Below, in pieces: positions 43,279-50,982 of a stretch of 64,000 bases of DNA. The stretch lies in contig JAEZGK010000011.1 in the NCBI GenBank assembly GCA_023437365.1, positions 147,418-211,417 of the forward strand. Reading direction: 5' to 3'. The DNA comes from Bacillota bacterium. GTDB lineage: Bacteria; Bacillota; Clostridia; Lachnospirales; Lachnospiraceae. Position numbers and translations under genes: made by a program. The notes below the pieces were generated by a model. The model made no database searches, was not told the origin of the DNA, and saw only the letters and a program-made list of their open reading frames with translations. Each line of letters starts with the position of its first letter. Position 1 is the stretch's first letter.

Positions 43279-44550
43279 CTAATTTCTCCGGCAAGCCTTT
43301 AAGTATTCTAATCCCTGTTCGATAAACATGCGATAGTTTTCTGCTTTCTCATCATTGTTTACCTGGAGTGACAGTACCATTTTATTCCCAAAAGAAGCTG
43401 CACCGATGATTCTCTCAGCGTTCAATACAAGCGGCGGCACAAAGACAAAGTCTACAATTTCATGAGCTTTGAAGTGTGTCTCAATCGGTAATCTGGTAAG
43501 GTTCGTAATGCTGATTCCCTTGGGGTTCCCATCATAGCCGAACATTTTACTGAATATTCCGGCAGTTTTATTGTCATAGCCCTCACAAGCACTAAAATAT
43601 ACCGCGTCAATCAACGTTGGTTCAATATTTCTCATGAACTGAAGCAAAAAATATTTCTTTGAAGCATTGTTAAGTTTATCATAGATTAATTTCTGTACCT
43701 TTCCTGCATTTGAAGCAAAACTCTGCTGCTCATCATACTGATACTTAATCGAAATTCCTGTCGCATAGTTTCCCATGCCTGTATAACCCTTTTCTCTTAT
43801 GCTTACTGCCATTCCAACATCGCTTAACTCACCGCTGGCCCGGATCAGAGCAGTTGTTATCATCGTGTTAATGGTTAGACCCTTCTCTTTTGAGAAGCTT
43901 TGTATAGATTGATATGTTTCATCTTCTATAGAATAAACATAAGTCAGAGTTTCCCGGCTATTCCAATACTTGTTGTACATACGGTAATAATCACTGAAGT
44001 CGAAATTTCTTCCGGTCTGCTTCCATTTTCTGTTCATATACTTCATCAGCCATGTGACAGGCGCATGTAACCTTGCTTCTTTCGGAAGCTTTTCCATATT
44101 GAACGGCTCAAGCTTCTTATATCGGACTTTTTCTCCTGAGAGGGAACTCATCAGATCCTGCACAAAATATGTAAATGAAATACCATCCCCTGCGATGTGG
44201 TGCGCAATGATTAAAACAGTCATTCCAGCATCTGTATTGTTATAGAAGAAACGAATAAATTCACCCTGATCAATCAGAAAAGGGATTCTCTCCTGTTCAT
44301 GTACTACTTTTCTCCAATCTGTTTCCATCGGTTCAATCACAGGCTCAAACAGCTCTGTTTCTTCATAGTAAGCATTACCTGCATTATCGAGGACTACTTT
44401 CTGATGAAGCATTTCATATTGATGAACGGTATCTCTAATCGCGTCTGACAGCTGCCCTTCTGAGAGCACTCCTTTTATATCAACTTTGAGTACAATTTGA
44501 TTGACCGGTGAAAAGATCCATGTTCGTTCTTTATCAATTTTGATCTTCAT
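43279..44550 (-). CDS. stand-alone condensation-domain / acyltransferase-like protein
   Basis: A 423-residue protein of the condensation-domain superfamily (also including alcohol and polyketide-associated acyltransferases). The catalytic HHxxxDG is 'HHIAGDG' (H117, H118, D122, G123); a later 'SITNLTRLPIE' and 'PLVLNAERIIGAASF' fit the C-terminal subdomain. It would join an acyl donor to an alcohol or amine. No carrier protein, adenylation domain or polyketide gene is nearby. The start at 44550 has GGAGGG and overlaps the TetR stop by 17 bases, so translation is coupled. TetR control, with a large palindrome at its promoter, is likely. Confidence 0.85.
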   Translation of the reverse strand: MKIKIDKERTWIFSPVNQIVLKVDIKGVLSEGQLSDAIRDTVHQYEMLHQKVVLDNAGNAYYEETELFEPVIEPMETDWRKVVHEQERIPFLIDQGEFIRFFYNNTDAGMTVLIIAHHIAGDGISFTYFVQDLMSSLSGEKVRYKKLEPFNMEKLPKEARLHAPVTWLMKYMNRKWKQTGRNFDFSDYYRMYNKYWNSRETLTYVYSIEDETYQSIQSFSKEKGLTINTMITTALIRASGELSDVGMAVSIREKGYTGMGNYATGISIKYQYDEQQSFASNAGKVQKLIYDKLNNASKKYFLLQFMRNIEPTLIDAVYFSACEGYDNKTAGIFSKMFGYDGNPKGISITNLTRLPIETHFKAHEIVDFVFVPPLVLNAERIIGAASFGNKMVLSLQVNNDEKAENYRMFIEQGLEYLKACRRN

Positions 44551-45049
44551 CCTTTCCCTCCTTTTCAAACAATTCAAATGCATGAAGCAGCATATCCTTC
44601 CGCTTCTCGCCTGAAAGTGCAAATGTGTTAAATGCCTGCATCATAACAATACCATTTGCATATATAATCATATTTAAATCTAGGTTTATATCGGCAATAT
44701 CCAACTCTTTTATTGCAGATAAATTTGGTCCCCCGGACGTAAATATCAGTTGAAACAGATGCTTCTCATCTTCCGCAAATTGTATATATGCAAGAATAAT
44801 AGCCACACCCGGAGGTAGTGTATTATCCTTTGTCTTCATGATATAGCCAATCATGCTTTCCTGTGCCTTTTTAATTAAATCCAACTTCAGTTCCTTCATA
44901 TCAGCAAAAGCCTGATAGATGGGTTGTGTTGAACAGTTCAGCTCCTTTGCCAGCCTTCTTGCTGTTAGTAATTCATAGCCTTCGCTTCGAACTATTTCAA
45001 AGGCTTTCTCAATAATCATTTGTTTGCTCATTTGTTTTTTAGGCGGCAT
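44534..45049 (-). CDS. TetR family transcriptional regulator
   Basis: A 171-residue TetR-type repressor. The N-terminal helix-turn-helix is 'ARRLAKELNCSTQPIYQAF' (about residues 28-46); the C-terminal helices form the ligand and dimer domain. The start at 45049 is chosen because AAGGAG lies just upstream; the frame continues 23 codons beyond it, through the operator. It overlaps and is coupled with the condensation-protein gene. A perfect 40-bp palindrome (45059-45098) covers the ribosome binding site edge and promoter side of its start, so strong autorepression is expected. Confidence 0.9.
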   Translation of the reverse strand: MPPKKQMSKQMIIEKAFEIVRSEGYELLTARRLAKELNCSTQPIYQAFADMKELKLDLIKKAQESMIGYIMKTKDNTLPPGVAIILAYIQFAEDEKHLFQLIFTSGGPNLSAIKELDIADINLDLNMIIYANGIVMMQAFNTFALSGEKRKDMLLHAFELFEKEGKDEDQN

Positions 45050-45058
45050 AAAAATACT

Positions 45059-45098
45059 CCTTATAATAACATTGTTATATAACAATGTTATTATAAGG
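45059..45098. promoter_or_regulatory. 40-bp perfect palindrome at the TetR gene
   Basis: Left arm CCTTATAATAACATTGTTAT, right arm its exact reverse complement, no spacer. Each half contains a shorter 13-base palindrome (ATAACATTGTTAT and ATAACAATGTTAT). The left edge is shared with the AAGGAG ribosome binding site. Probably two dimer sites of the adjacent TetR. Confidence 0.8.
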
Positions 45099-45140
45099 TA
45101 ATATCTTATTTCTGTCAATTACTATTTCCTTTCTTTCTAC

Positions 45141-46004
45141 TCAATTGAAGTACCCTGATTGCTTTACTATGTCCACACCGTCAATGAATGCCTTGGTTGC
45201 CTCTGTGACAGTCCTTGAAGTTTTGCGGAGATAGGTCTGTACTGCATGATAGCCTGCTGCATAGCCTGCACAATAACGAATGCCGAGCGATTGGCCCTCC
45301 GGTACCATTGGATGGTCGCCGTACATATACTTCCTTACCTCCATAAAGCCCGTAACATCAAGATTCTCTCCGATCACTTCATTTGCTTTTCTCAAATCCG
45401 TCTCATTAATATCAGCCACCCAGGGTCCGTTCAGTTCCTCACCAAACAAAGCTGCTGCCAGGCTCTCTGCCAGTCCTTCCACAGCCAGATATTGGCTCAG
45501 GCTTACATTCATAAAGTTCCACTTTACGTTATGGAACAATACATTATGATGAAATTCATGCGCAGCACACGAGGCTACTCTCGGAATATTATATTCATTC
45601 GGAGCAATCATAATCTGAATATAGCCAGGGCAGGAACCGAGACCGGAATAACCTTTGCTTTCTGCCAAAAGCATCGGATCGGCTAATAAAATCCCAAGAA
45701 TTAAATCAGCCGGCATCAGTATATCTGTTTTCTGAAGCTCATTTTCAGCTAGTTCAATGGCCTGGCGAGCTTTATTCCATACATCCGAGGCAAGCAGCCT
45801 AGCCAGCATTTCCTTGGCAGTGTTATCTGAACCCGACAAAGCAAGGCCGCCAAACATACCGGGATCACGGGGCATATTCATCATTTCATACATTGGTGCA
45901 AAAGGCTGCATAATCCTTTGATCAAAAAAGGCTGCTCTTTCCGTATCCGGAAGTAGCATCATCTCTGTGTATAGTCGATAGGTATCTAAAATATTCGTTT
46001 TCAC
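45141..46004 (-). CDS. DUF2268 family predicted zinc protease
   Basis: A 287-residue protein with the zinc-protease motif 'HEFHH' (HExxH, residues 149-153), and downstream 'EGLAESLAAALFG' (about 175-187) that may give the third ligand. This fits the DUF2268 family of putative metalloproteases. No signal peptide is seen, so it is likely cytoplasmic. The start is a GTG at 46004, supported by AAGGAGG. It lies directly upstream of the TetR gene in the same direction, with the 40-bp palindrome in the 91-base gap; it may therefore be read through from its own promoter. The substrate is unknown. Confidence 0.8.
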   Translation of the reverse strand: MKTNILDTYRLYTEMMLLPDTERAAFFDQRIMQPFAPMYEMMNMPRDPGMFGGLALSGSDNTAKEMLARLLASDVWNKARQAIELAENELQKTDILMPADLILGILLADPMLLAESKGYSGLGSCPGYIQIMIAPNEYNIPRVASCAAHEFHHNVLFHNVKWNFMNVSLSQYLAVEGLAESLAAALFGEELNGPWVADINETDLRKANEVIGENLDVTGFMEVRKYMYGDHPMVPEGQSLGIRYCAGYAAGYHAVQTYLRKTSRTVTEATKAFIDGVDIVKQSGYFN

Positions 46005-46153
46005 TTATTTATCCTCCTTATTTATCTTGGATTACTCATGGCCATTCAAGTAATTAAGCATAGTGTATTCCTTTACGTAGCGTGAAGGTCAAGAAATTTT
46101 TTAATCTTTTATCTTTTATCTTTTATCTTTTATTAAAGACAGGGACAGAACAA

Positions 46154-46183
46154 AGTGCCCTGCCAATTTTATGACAGGGCACT
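46154..46183 (-). terminator. terminator-like hairpin
   Basis: Stem AGTGCCCTG / CAGGGCACT (46154-46162, 46175-46183) after the GNAT remnant; one of several related hairpins in the window. Confidence 0.6.
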
Positions 46184-46205
46184 CAGAAGCTTTATTCATT
46201 AATCC

Positions 46206-46346
46206 TTACTCTATAGACAAGTCAAACTCCAGCTCATGCCTAATCGAAATATGATCATCCATTCTATTCTCTTCAAAATTATTGAGTGTTACAATCTCGC
46301 ATTCTACATTCTTAATATGATATGTTACAATTCCTATGATGACATT
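46206..46346 (-). pseudogene. C-terminal remnant of a GNAT acetyltransferase
   Basis: On the minus strand a frame of 46 codons reads 'IIGIVTYHIKNVECEIVTL' then 'ISIRHELEFDLSIE' and a stop, which resembles the core strand and the C-terminal end of GNAT acetyltransferases with the acetyl-CoA loop missing. The same frame is open upstream of an in-frame stop at 46347-46349, to 46529. No start or ribosome binding site is seen. I read it as a decayed gene fragment with an internal deletion. Confidence 0.4.
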
Positions 46347-46491
46347 TTAGTGCTTCCGCTTCCGAAATAACACCTTTTCATCTTTTAAACTCCCTTTCCA
46401 AATGTTCCCATCTATCATTGCCGAAGCCTTTGTGATTCGTAAATATACTATATGTCCCGCAAGCTGTATTGCTTCCTCAATAGTCTTCGCC

Positions 46492-47322
46492 TTATTCAGG
46501 ATTAATCTCGGAAACATGCTCTGTCTCAACCGTTATTTTGTGTATACGATAACTACGGATCATGAGACCTAAGATAATTACAATCGCACAAGCCATAATG
46601 CTGCCGGTCGGTGAAACTATGTAATCTATTTTTGTATCTATCACCAGGTAATTCTCCAGCATGGTATACTGTATCGCATTCGAGGCTGCATGTAGAAGAA
46701 CGCAGGGCCAGATTGTTCTTGTAATCCGATAGATTTCTGTAAATAGTATACTCCAGCTAAACAGGATAGCAAAGCTGGATAGAATTAACTTTATCGCATT
46801 TCCCTCGCAAAAGAATAAATAGTAGGGGATATGCCACAAGACCCATACTGCTGCCGTAAGGAAATAAATCAGCCAATCATTTACCTTATATAGTATCAGC
46901 CTCTCCTGCAAAAATCCCCGCCATGCTGTCTCTTCTAAAATTGTTCTAAAGAAATTATACAGAAACCAGCCTATTAATGTGACCAGGAAGCCCTGCAACT
47001 CAAATTGGGTCGAATCAATTGACTTAGTTATGATCCCAATTCCAATACTCAGAAGCAGAATGCCCGGAAAGGTTAACAATGAGATCAAATACCACTTGCC
47101 GTTCCCTTTCAGTCTTGGCTTAAGTCCCAAGGCTTTATAACCACTTTTATGTACTAATGCTAATAGCACTGCTGCGATAAAGGGACAGATCAGCCAGACC
47201 AGCGATCCCAAGGACTGTCCTTCCGGCTGTCCGACTAATATCAAATCAACTATTTTCCCCAGCCATCCACATCCGACTGCTATTGTAACAAAAAGTAATA
47301 TACTCTTTCGTATTTGTTTCAT
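46492..47322 (-). CDS. CPBP family intramembrane metalloprotease (second copy)
   Basis: A 276-residue membrane protein with about eight helices and the CPBP motifs: 'EETAWRGFLQERL' (EExxxR, about residues 128-140), 'VLWHIPYYLFF' (FxxxH-like, about 163-173) and 'LHAASNAIQ' near the end. It is related to the protein at 41650 and likewise sits directly after a regulator, here TetR (20-base gap). AAAGGAGGG precedes the ATG. Its function is probably proteolysis within the membrane or self-protection from a peptide; the substrate is unknown. Confidence 0.87.
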   Translation of the reverse strand: MKQIRKSILLFVTIAVGCGWLGKIVDLILVGQPEGQSLGSLVWLICPFIAAVLLALVHKSGYKALGLKPRLKGNGKWYLISLLTFPGILLLSIGIGIITKSIDSTQFELQGFLVTLIGWFLYNFFRTILEETAWRGFLQERLILYKVNDWLIYFLTAAVWVLWHIPYYLFFCEGNAIKLILSSFAILFSWSILFTEIYRITRTIWPCVLLHAASNAIQYTMLENYLVIDTKIDYIVSPTGSIMACAIVIILGLMIRSYRIHKITVETEHVSEINPE

Positions 47323-47342
47323 AACAAACTCCCTCCTTTATC

Positions 47343-47912
47343 TTATCCACAAAGAATATTCATCAACCATTCTGCTTTTGGTATCGGTGTAGCCGGTACT
47401 CTGACCTTTTCCTGTGCTATACCCTGAATTGCTCCAAAGAAAGCCACGCAGAGCGCATGTGCATTCCCCTCTTGAAACATCCCAAGCTCCTGTCCAAATG
47501 TAATAATCGGTATACATTGACGACACATATCAAACTCCTGCAATCGTTTCGCTGCCTCTTCCGGGATACCTTGGGTATGCAGTGCATCGTCGATAAACAC
47601 AAACATTTTGGCAAAAAAAGAATTGTTCTGTAATTCCTCCAATGTCGTCTCAGCAAAGGTTTTCAAATATAATTTTGGATTTTGTCTTGCTGTTTCAATA
47701 TCAAAAGACATTTTTTCCGTCCCGATTTTAACAAGGTTATTGTATAAATCGTCTTTGCTTTCAAAATAGTGAAACATTAGCCCAGAACTAATCCCGGCAA
47801 TTTTCGCAATCTCCCGTGTTGAGGTGCCATAATACCCTCTTTGGATAAACTGTTCTAATGATATCGATAATATCTGCCATTTTCTTTGCATGATTTGCTC
47901 AGCCCGTTTCAT
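47343..47912 (-). CDS. TetR family transcriptional regulator
   Basis: A 189-residue TetR-type regulator. The helix-turn-helix is 'STREIAKIAGISSGLMFHYF' (about residues 31-50). The C-terminal half is helical and hydrophobic. The ATG at 47912 is chosen for its AGGAGA site; the frame extends 42 codons further upstream without one. It is followed by the CPBP gene and is probably its repressor. An imperfect palindrome TATTGAGCA-CT-TGCTTAATA lies at 47933-47952, about 20 bases upstream of the start. Confidence 0.9.
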   Translation of the reverse strand: MKRAEQIMQRKWQILSISLEQFIQRGYYGTSTREIAKIAGISSGLMFHYFESKDDLYNNLVKIGTEKMSFDIETARQNPKLYLKTFAETTLEELQNNSFFAKMFVFIDDALHTQGIPEEAAKRLQEFDMCRQCIPIITFGQELGMFQEGNAHALCVAFFGAIQGIAQEKVRVPATPIPKAEWLMNILCG

Positions 47913-47932
47913 ATGATATCTCCTAATTATTT

Positions 47933-47952
47933 TATTGAGCACTTGCTTAATA
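47933..47952. promoter_or_regulatory. candidate TetR operator
   Basis: Inverted repeat TATTGAGCA-CT-TGCTTAATA with one mismatch (8 of 9 pairs), 20 bases upstream of the TetR start. Confidence 0.55.
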
Positions 47953-48026
47953 TTATCATATAACCATTTTTCTGTCAATCGATATAACTGGATTTTTATA
48001 GCTATCATTTTATCCGAATAAATAAA

Positions 48027-48089
48027 ACACCCTATCATGAGGTGAGCCCTTAAAGTTAGACTTTAAGGGCTCACCTCATGATAGGGTGT
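48027..48089. terminator. perfect 30-bp-stem hairpin
   Basis: Two exact 30-base arms (48027-48056 and 48060-48089) around TAG, beginning ACACCCTATCATGAGG. It follows the TraB-type stop by about 8 bases and would end that transcript; its length is far above that of a usual terminator. Confidence 0.9.
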
Positions 48090-48096
48090 CAGATGA

Positions 48097-49254
48097 TTAA
48101 AATAAGCTTCTGATCAGATTGGTGCCTGCGATCAAGGTACCGATCGTGGCTCCCATATTTGCCATGAACATCACAAAAACTGTTTTTAGTAATCGGTTCT
48201 TATAAAAGCCTTTGAGTGAAAATATATCCTCCTGAACATTCTGTACATCCTTCACTGTAGGTTTTTTGATCGTAGCCTCCACTAAACCTGCAAACCATCC
48301 GCAGGCCAGAAGCGGATGCAGTGTTGTCAAGGGCGCCGTGACAAAGGAAGTCAGGATACTGATAGGATGCGCAAGAGATAATGCTGTAAAAACGGCAGCC
48401 AGAATGCCTGTCCATAAAACCCATGCCGATAATTGCTGTAAGCCTGTCTCTATATTGATAACAAAGGAAAAGAGAAGCAGTCCGGTAATGATCGCAGGGA
48501 TAATCCATCCGGCAACCTTCGACAAACGGCTCTTTGGAGGAACCGTAGAGATACTCTCTATGTCCCGATCTTCAAACAGCTCCTTTTTTATACCGGGTAC
48601 ATGACCACCTCCTAAGATAGCAACCACCTTTTTCCCAGGTGCAGTCTTAATCTTAGCTGCCAAGAACTGGTCACGTTCGCTGATCAGGATTTGTCCGACT
48701 TTGGGAAATTCCTTCTTTAATCCCGCCATGGCTGCTTCCAGCATATCCTCCTCCAGCATTCTCTGTAAGTCATCATCGGTGATATCAGTATCCTCCTCTG
48801 AGGTAAACAGCAGACTCCCCACTAATTTCGCCTTATCCCAAAGATTTAACGCCCGCCAGATACGAAGAAAGGTTACCTGGATACTGCGGTCTGCCAGTAC
48901 TAACTCAGCTCCGGTCTCCTTTGCACTTTCCAATCCCTGTATCATCTCACCTCCAACAGGAGTATTCAGCTTTAGAGCCATCTTTTTCTGATAGGAACTC
49001 AGAAACAAATTCGCGATCATAAAGCCTACCTTTTTTGTCTTAATTACTTTGATTAAGTCTGTCTCTTCCCATGCCTTTGGTTTAATCACGTTCTGATAAC
49101 GGTCTTCATCCAGCTCAATACACACACTATCAGGACGTTCCTCCTCAATCACCCTTTTTACAAGCTCCGCACTGTCCTTAGATACATGCGCCGTTGCAAT
49201 CAGGATAATTTCCTTATCCATATACTCTATTCTAGTTATATTTTCCTCACTCAT
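48097..49254 (-). CDS. TraB/PrgY (TIKI-like) family membrane protein
   Basis: A 385-residue TraB-family protein. The N-terminal domain (about 1-235) has the family motifs 'LIATAHVSKDS' (about 17-27), 'PDSVCIELDEDRY' (about 41-53) and 'GGGHVPGIKKEL' (about 213-224) with conserved His and Glu; the C-terminal ~150 residues hold four hydrophobic helices. Relatives include PrgY, which inactivates a sex pheromone peptide, and the animal Wnt-cleaving TIKI proteins, so a membrane metalloprotease or peptide-modifying role is likely. GGAGG precedes the ATG. It is monocistronic; the role here is unknown. Confidence 0.9.
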   Translation of the reverse strand: MSEENITRIEYMDKEIILIATAHVSKDSAELVKRVIEEERPDSVCIELDEDRYQNVIKPKAWEETDLIKVIKTKKVGFMIANLFLSSYQKKMALKLNTPVGGEMIQGLESAKETGAELVLADRSIQVTFLRIWRALNLWDKAKLVGSLLFTSEEDTDITDDDLQRMLEEDMLEAAMAGLKKEFPKVGQILISERDQFLAAKIKTAPGKKVVAILGGGHVPGIKKELFEDRDIESISTVPPKSRLSKVAGWIIPAIITGLLLFSFVINIETGLQQLSAWVLWTGILAAVFTALSLAHPISILTSFVTAPLTTLHPLLACGWFAGLVEATIKKPTVKDVQNVQEDIFSLKGFYKNRLLKTVFVMFMANMGATIGTLIAGTNLIRSLF

Positions 49255-49420
49255 TCGGGTCCTCCACTAACCGGGATTTTAATTCAAGCAATCGGATTAT
49301 CATAAGCTTATCACTAAAATACTTTCCTTAATTAAGAGAATTATATAACATAAAACCGAAGCACTCAACTGTTTTAACAGATTTCATATTCAAAAAACAT
49401 AATTTTTCAAAATCGAACTA

Positions 49421-49744
49421 TCATTCTGCAGGAGCCAATAGCTTTAATCCAATAATTCCAATTGCTATTAGACAAACACATATAATCTGTGGAATGCTGA
49501 TAGATTCACGAAATACTATAATTCCAAATATCAAAGTTCCAACTGTCCCAATTCCTGTCCATATGGCATATGCAGTTCCTAACGGAAGATGCCTCAAGGA
49601 TAAAGATAATAAGTAGAAACTAATAATCATTCCTGCGACTGTAAAAATACTTGGAACTAATTTCGTGAACCCTTCTGAGTATTTCAAACAAATTGCCCAT
49701 ACTGTTTCAAAAATTCCTGCTACTACTAATATTAACCATTGCAT
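49421..49744 (-). CDS. small multidrug resistance (SMR) exporter, Gdx/SugE-like
   Basis: A 107-residue protein with four membrane helices that works as an antiparallel dimer. The essential glutamate is E13 in 'AGIFETVWA'; 'PLGTAYAIWTGIG' (about residues 53-65) and the 'GLKL' end match the SugE/Gdx branch, which exports guanidinium, more than the EmrE branch. AAAGGAAAG precedes the ATG. A consensus promoter (49903-49931) gives a ~140-base leader that contains a strong terminator-like hairpin. Control by transcription attenuation is therefore likely; I do not recognise a known guanidine riboswitch in it. Confidence 0.9.
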   Translation of the reverse strand: MQWLILVVAGIFETVWAICLKYSEGFTKLVPSIFTVAGMIISFYLLSLSLRHLPLGTAYAIWTGIGTVGTLIFGIIVFRESISIPQIICVCLIAIGIIGLKLLAPAE

Positions 49745-49795
49745 ACTATCTTTCCTTTCTTTGTTGGCATTGCTATGAATATTTCTTACAATAAA

Positions 49796-49849
49796 AGTGC
49801 ATTATTTCTTATTCCTTCAAAGGCCTAACGGAATAAGAAATAATGCACT
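49796..49849 (-). promoter_or_regulatory. terminator-like hairpin in the SMR leader (candidate attenuator)
   Basis: Perfect 20-bp stem (49796-49815 with 49830-49849), 14-base loop, followed on the minus strand by TTTTATTG. It sits within the leader, about 50 bases before the start. Confidence 0.7.
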
Positions 49850-49902
49850 GATAACATTACTCGGCAGCAATGCATGTACACTTGTTTTATATATACTTTA
49901 AG

Positions 49903-49931
49903 AGTATATAGGAATATGCTATTGCCGTCAA
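49903..49931 (-). promoter_or_regulatory. SMR gene promoter
   Basis: Minus strand TTGACG (49926-49931), 17-base spacer, TATACT (49903-49908). Confidence 0.75.
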
Positions 49932-50145
49932 TTCAAATCTGCGACAATATTCAGCTTGCTGTAAAAATAGTCTCTGGTCATCCACCGCACCAATTCTAAG
50001 CTGACCGAACGGTTTGCTCTCTTCCATAACCAAAGGTTTTCCTGCTTTGCCATGGTACTGAGTTCATAGGCATATGAACTATAATCATTTTATAAGAGAT
50101 TGCTGAAATGATGTTCACCATAGCAACAGATATAGAATTTAGCCA

Positions 50146-50913
50146 TCAAACTCTGGTGTATCTTTCAATGTTACATTGTTCATAAACTTTATGTCCGTTC
50201 AGTGTAATTGCTTGCTTAGGACAATTGTTTACGCATCTATAGCACTCGGTACATAACCCCTTCGTTATTACTGCTCCATTATGTAGCTCCAAATTATTCA
50301 TAGGACATTCTTTACAGCATCTACCGCAACCAATACATTGGATTTGATTAATTCTCAATTTATCCGAATATTTTTTTGTCTTATTATAAAGCCACAAACG
50401 CTGAACTAACAGTCCGGCTATACGATAGAATATATTGATTCCTTCTCGTTTTGGTTTCCCTTTCTTCAATTCAATCACAGTCTTGTTGATCTTTTTTTCA
50501 GCGTTCGCAACAATATGCATATTTTTTTCTAAAGATCTTTTCAGTAATTTGATATCGGCAATGCAATCAGTCATTTTTATATGTATGCCTCCGATTACAT
50601 CTGCCCCATAGCTATGAAATAGACGCGCAGAGCATCCGGCACCATCACCGCTGAACAGCGCCATAGTTGCCATTATAAATATTTTCTTATGTCGAAAATA
50701 TTGTTTATTCTCTTCTAAAAAATCTCGGACAATCTTTGGTAGATTACTATAGTATACCGGGTATGCAAATACAATAAAATCATTCTCCTTTATTGCCTGT
50801 ATTGCAGCAGAATCCTCTATCGATATCATAGATGCTGTTTCATCATATTTACTTAAAAATTGTCTGACACAGTATTGCGTATTTCCTGTTCCACTAAAAT
50901 ATACTCCCACCAT
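50146..50913 (-). CDS. EFR1-type ferredoxin-flavodoxin protein
   Basis: A 255-residue fusion: a flavodoxin-like N-terminal domain ('VGVYFSGTGNTQYCVRQF', phosphate loop at about residues 7-13) and a C-terminal bacterial-ferredoxin domain with two [4Fe-4S] motifs 'CIGCGRCCKECP' (about 199-210) and 'CTECYRCVNNCP' (about 227-238). It carries electrons between flavin and iron-sulfur centres in an unknown anaerobic reaction. The start at 50913 has GAGAGGGG. It lies between the SMR and YolD-like genes; the spacing does not suggest a tight operon. Confidence 0.9.
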   Translation of the reverse strand: MVGVYFSGTGNTQYCVRQFLSKYDETASMISIEDSAAIQAIKENDFIVFAYPVYYSNLPKIVRDFLEENKQYFRHKKIFIMATMALFSGDGAGCSARLFHSYGADVIGGIHIKMTDCIADIKLLKRSLEKNMHIVANAEKKINKTVIELKKGKPKREGINIFYRIAGLLVQRLWLYNKTKKYSDKLRINQIQCIGCGRCCKECPMNNLELHNGAVITKGLCTECYRCVNNCPKQAITLNGHKVYEQCNIERYTRV

Positions 50914-50982
50914 ACTATTTCCCCTCTCCATGATCACAAAGTCATGCCGCTATGATTTGAACTGTAATTCCGATCGGAACAT

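Larger units (their letters stand above)
46005..46491. other. intergenic region with gene remnant and hairpin
   Basis: 487 bases: a CTTTTATCTTTTAT-type short tandem repeat near 46105-46135, a hairpin at 46154-46183, the GNAT remnant at 46206-46346 and an open stretch in the same frame up to 46529. Confidence 0.6.
49745..50145. other. SMR leader and upstream region
   Basis: 401 bases with the attenuator-like hairpin, the promoter and a minus-strand open stretch of 53 codons (49928-50089) that reads like coding sequence but has no ribosome binding site. Confidence 0.55.

Noticed and set aside
46347..46529. 60-codon minus-strand frame as a separate gene
   Set aside because: Overlaps the CPBP end, weak start signal; it is in frame with the GNAT remnant and treated with it.
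49796..49931. Known guanidine riboswitch before the SMR gene
   Set aside because: No recognisable ACGR-loop pair or other conserved core; left as an unassigned attenuator-like leader.
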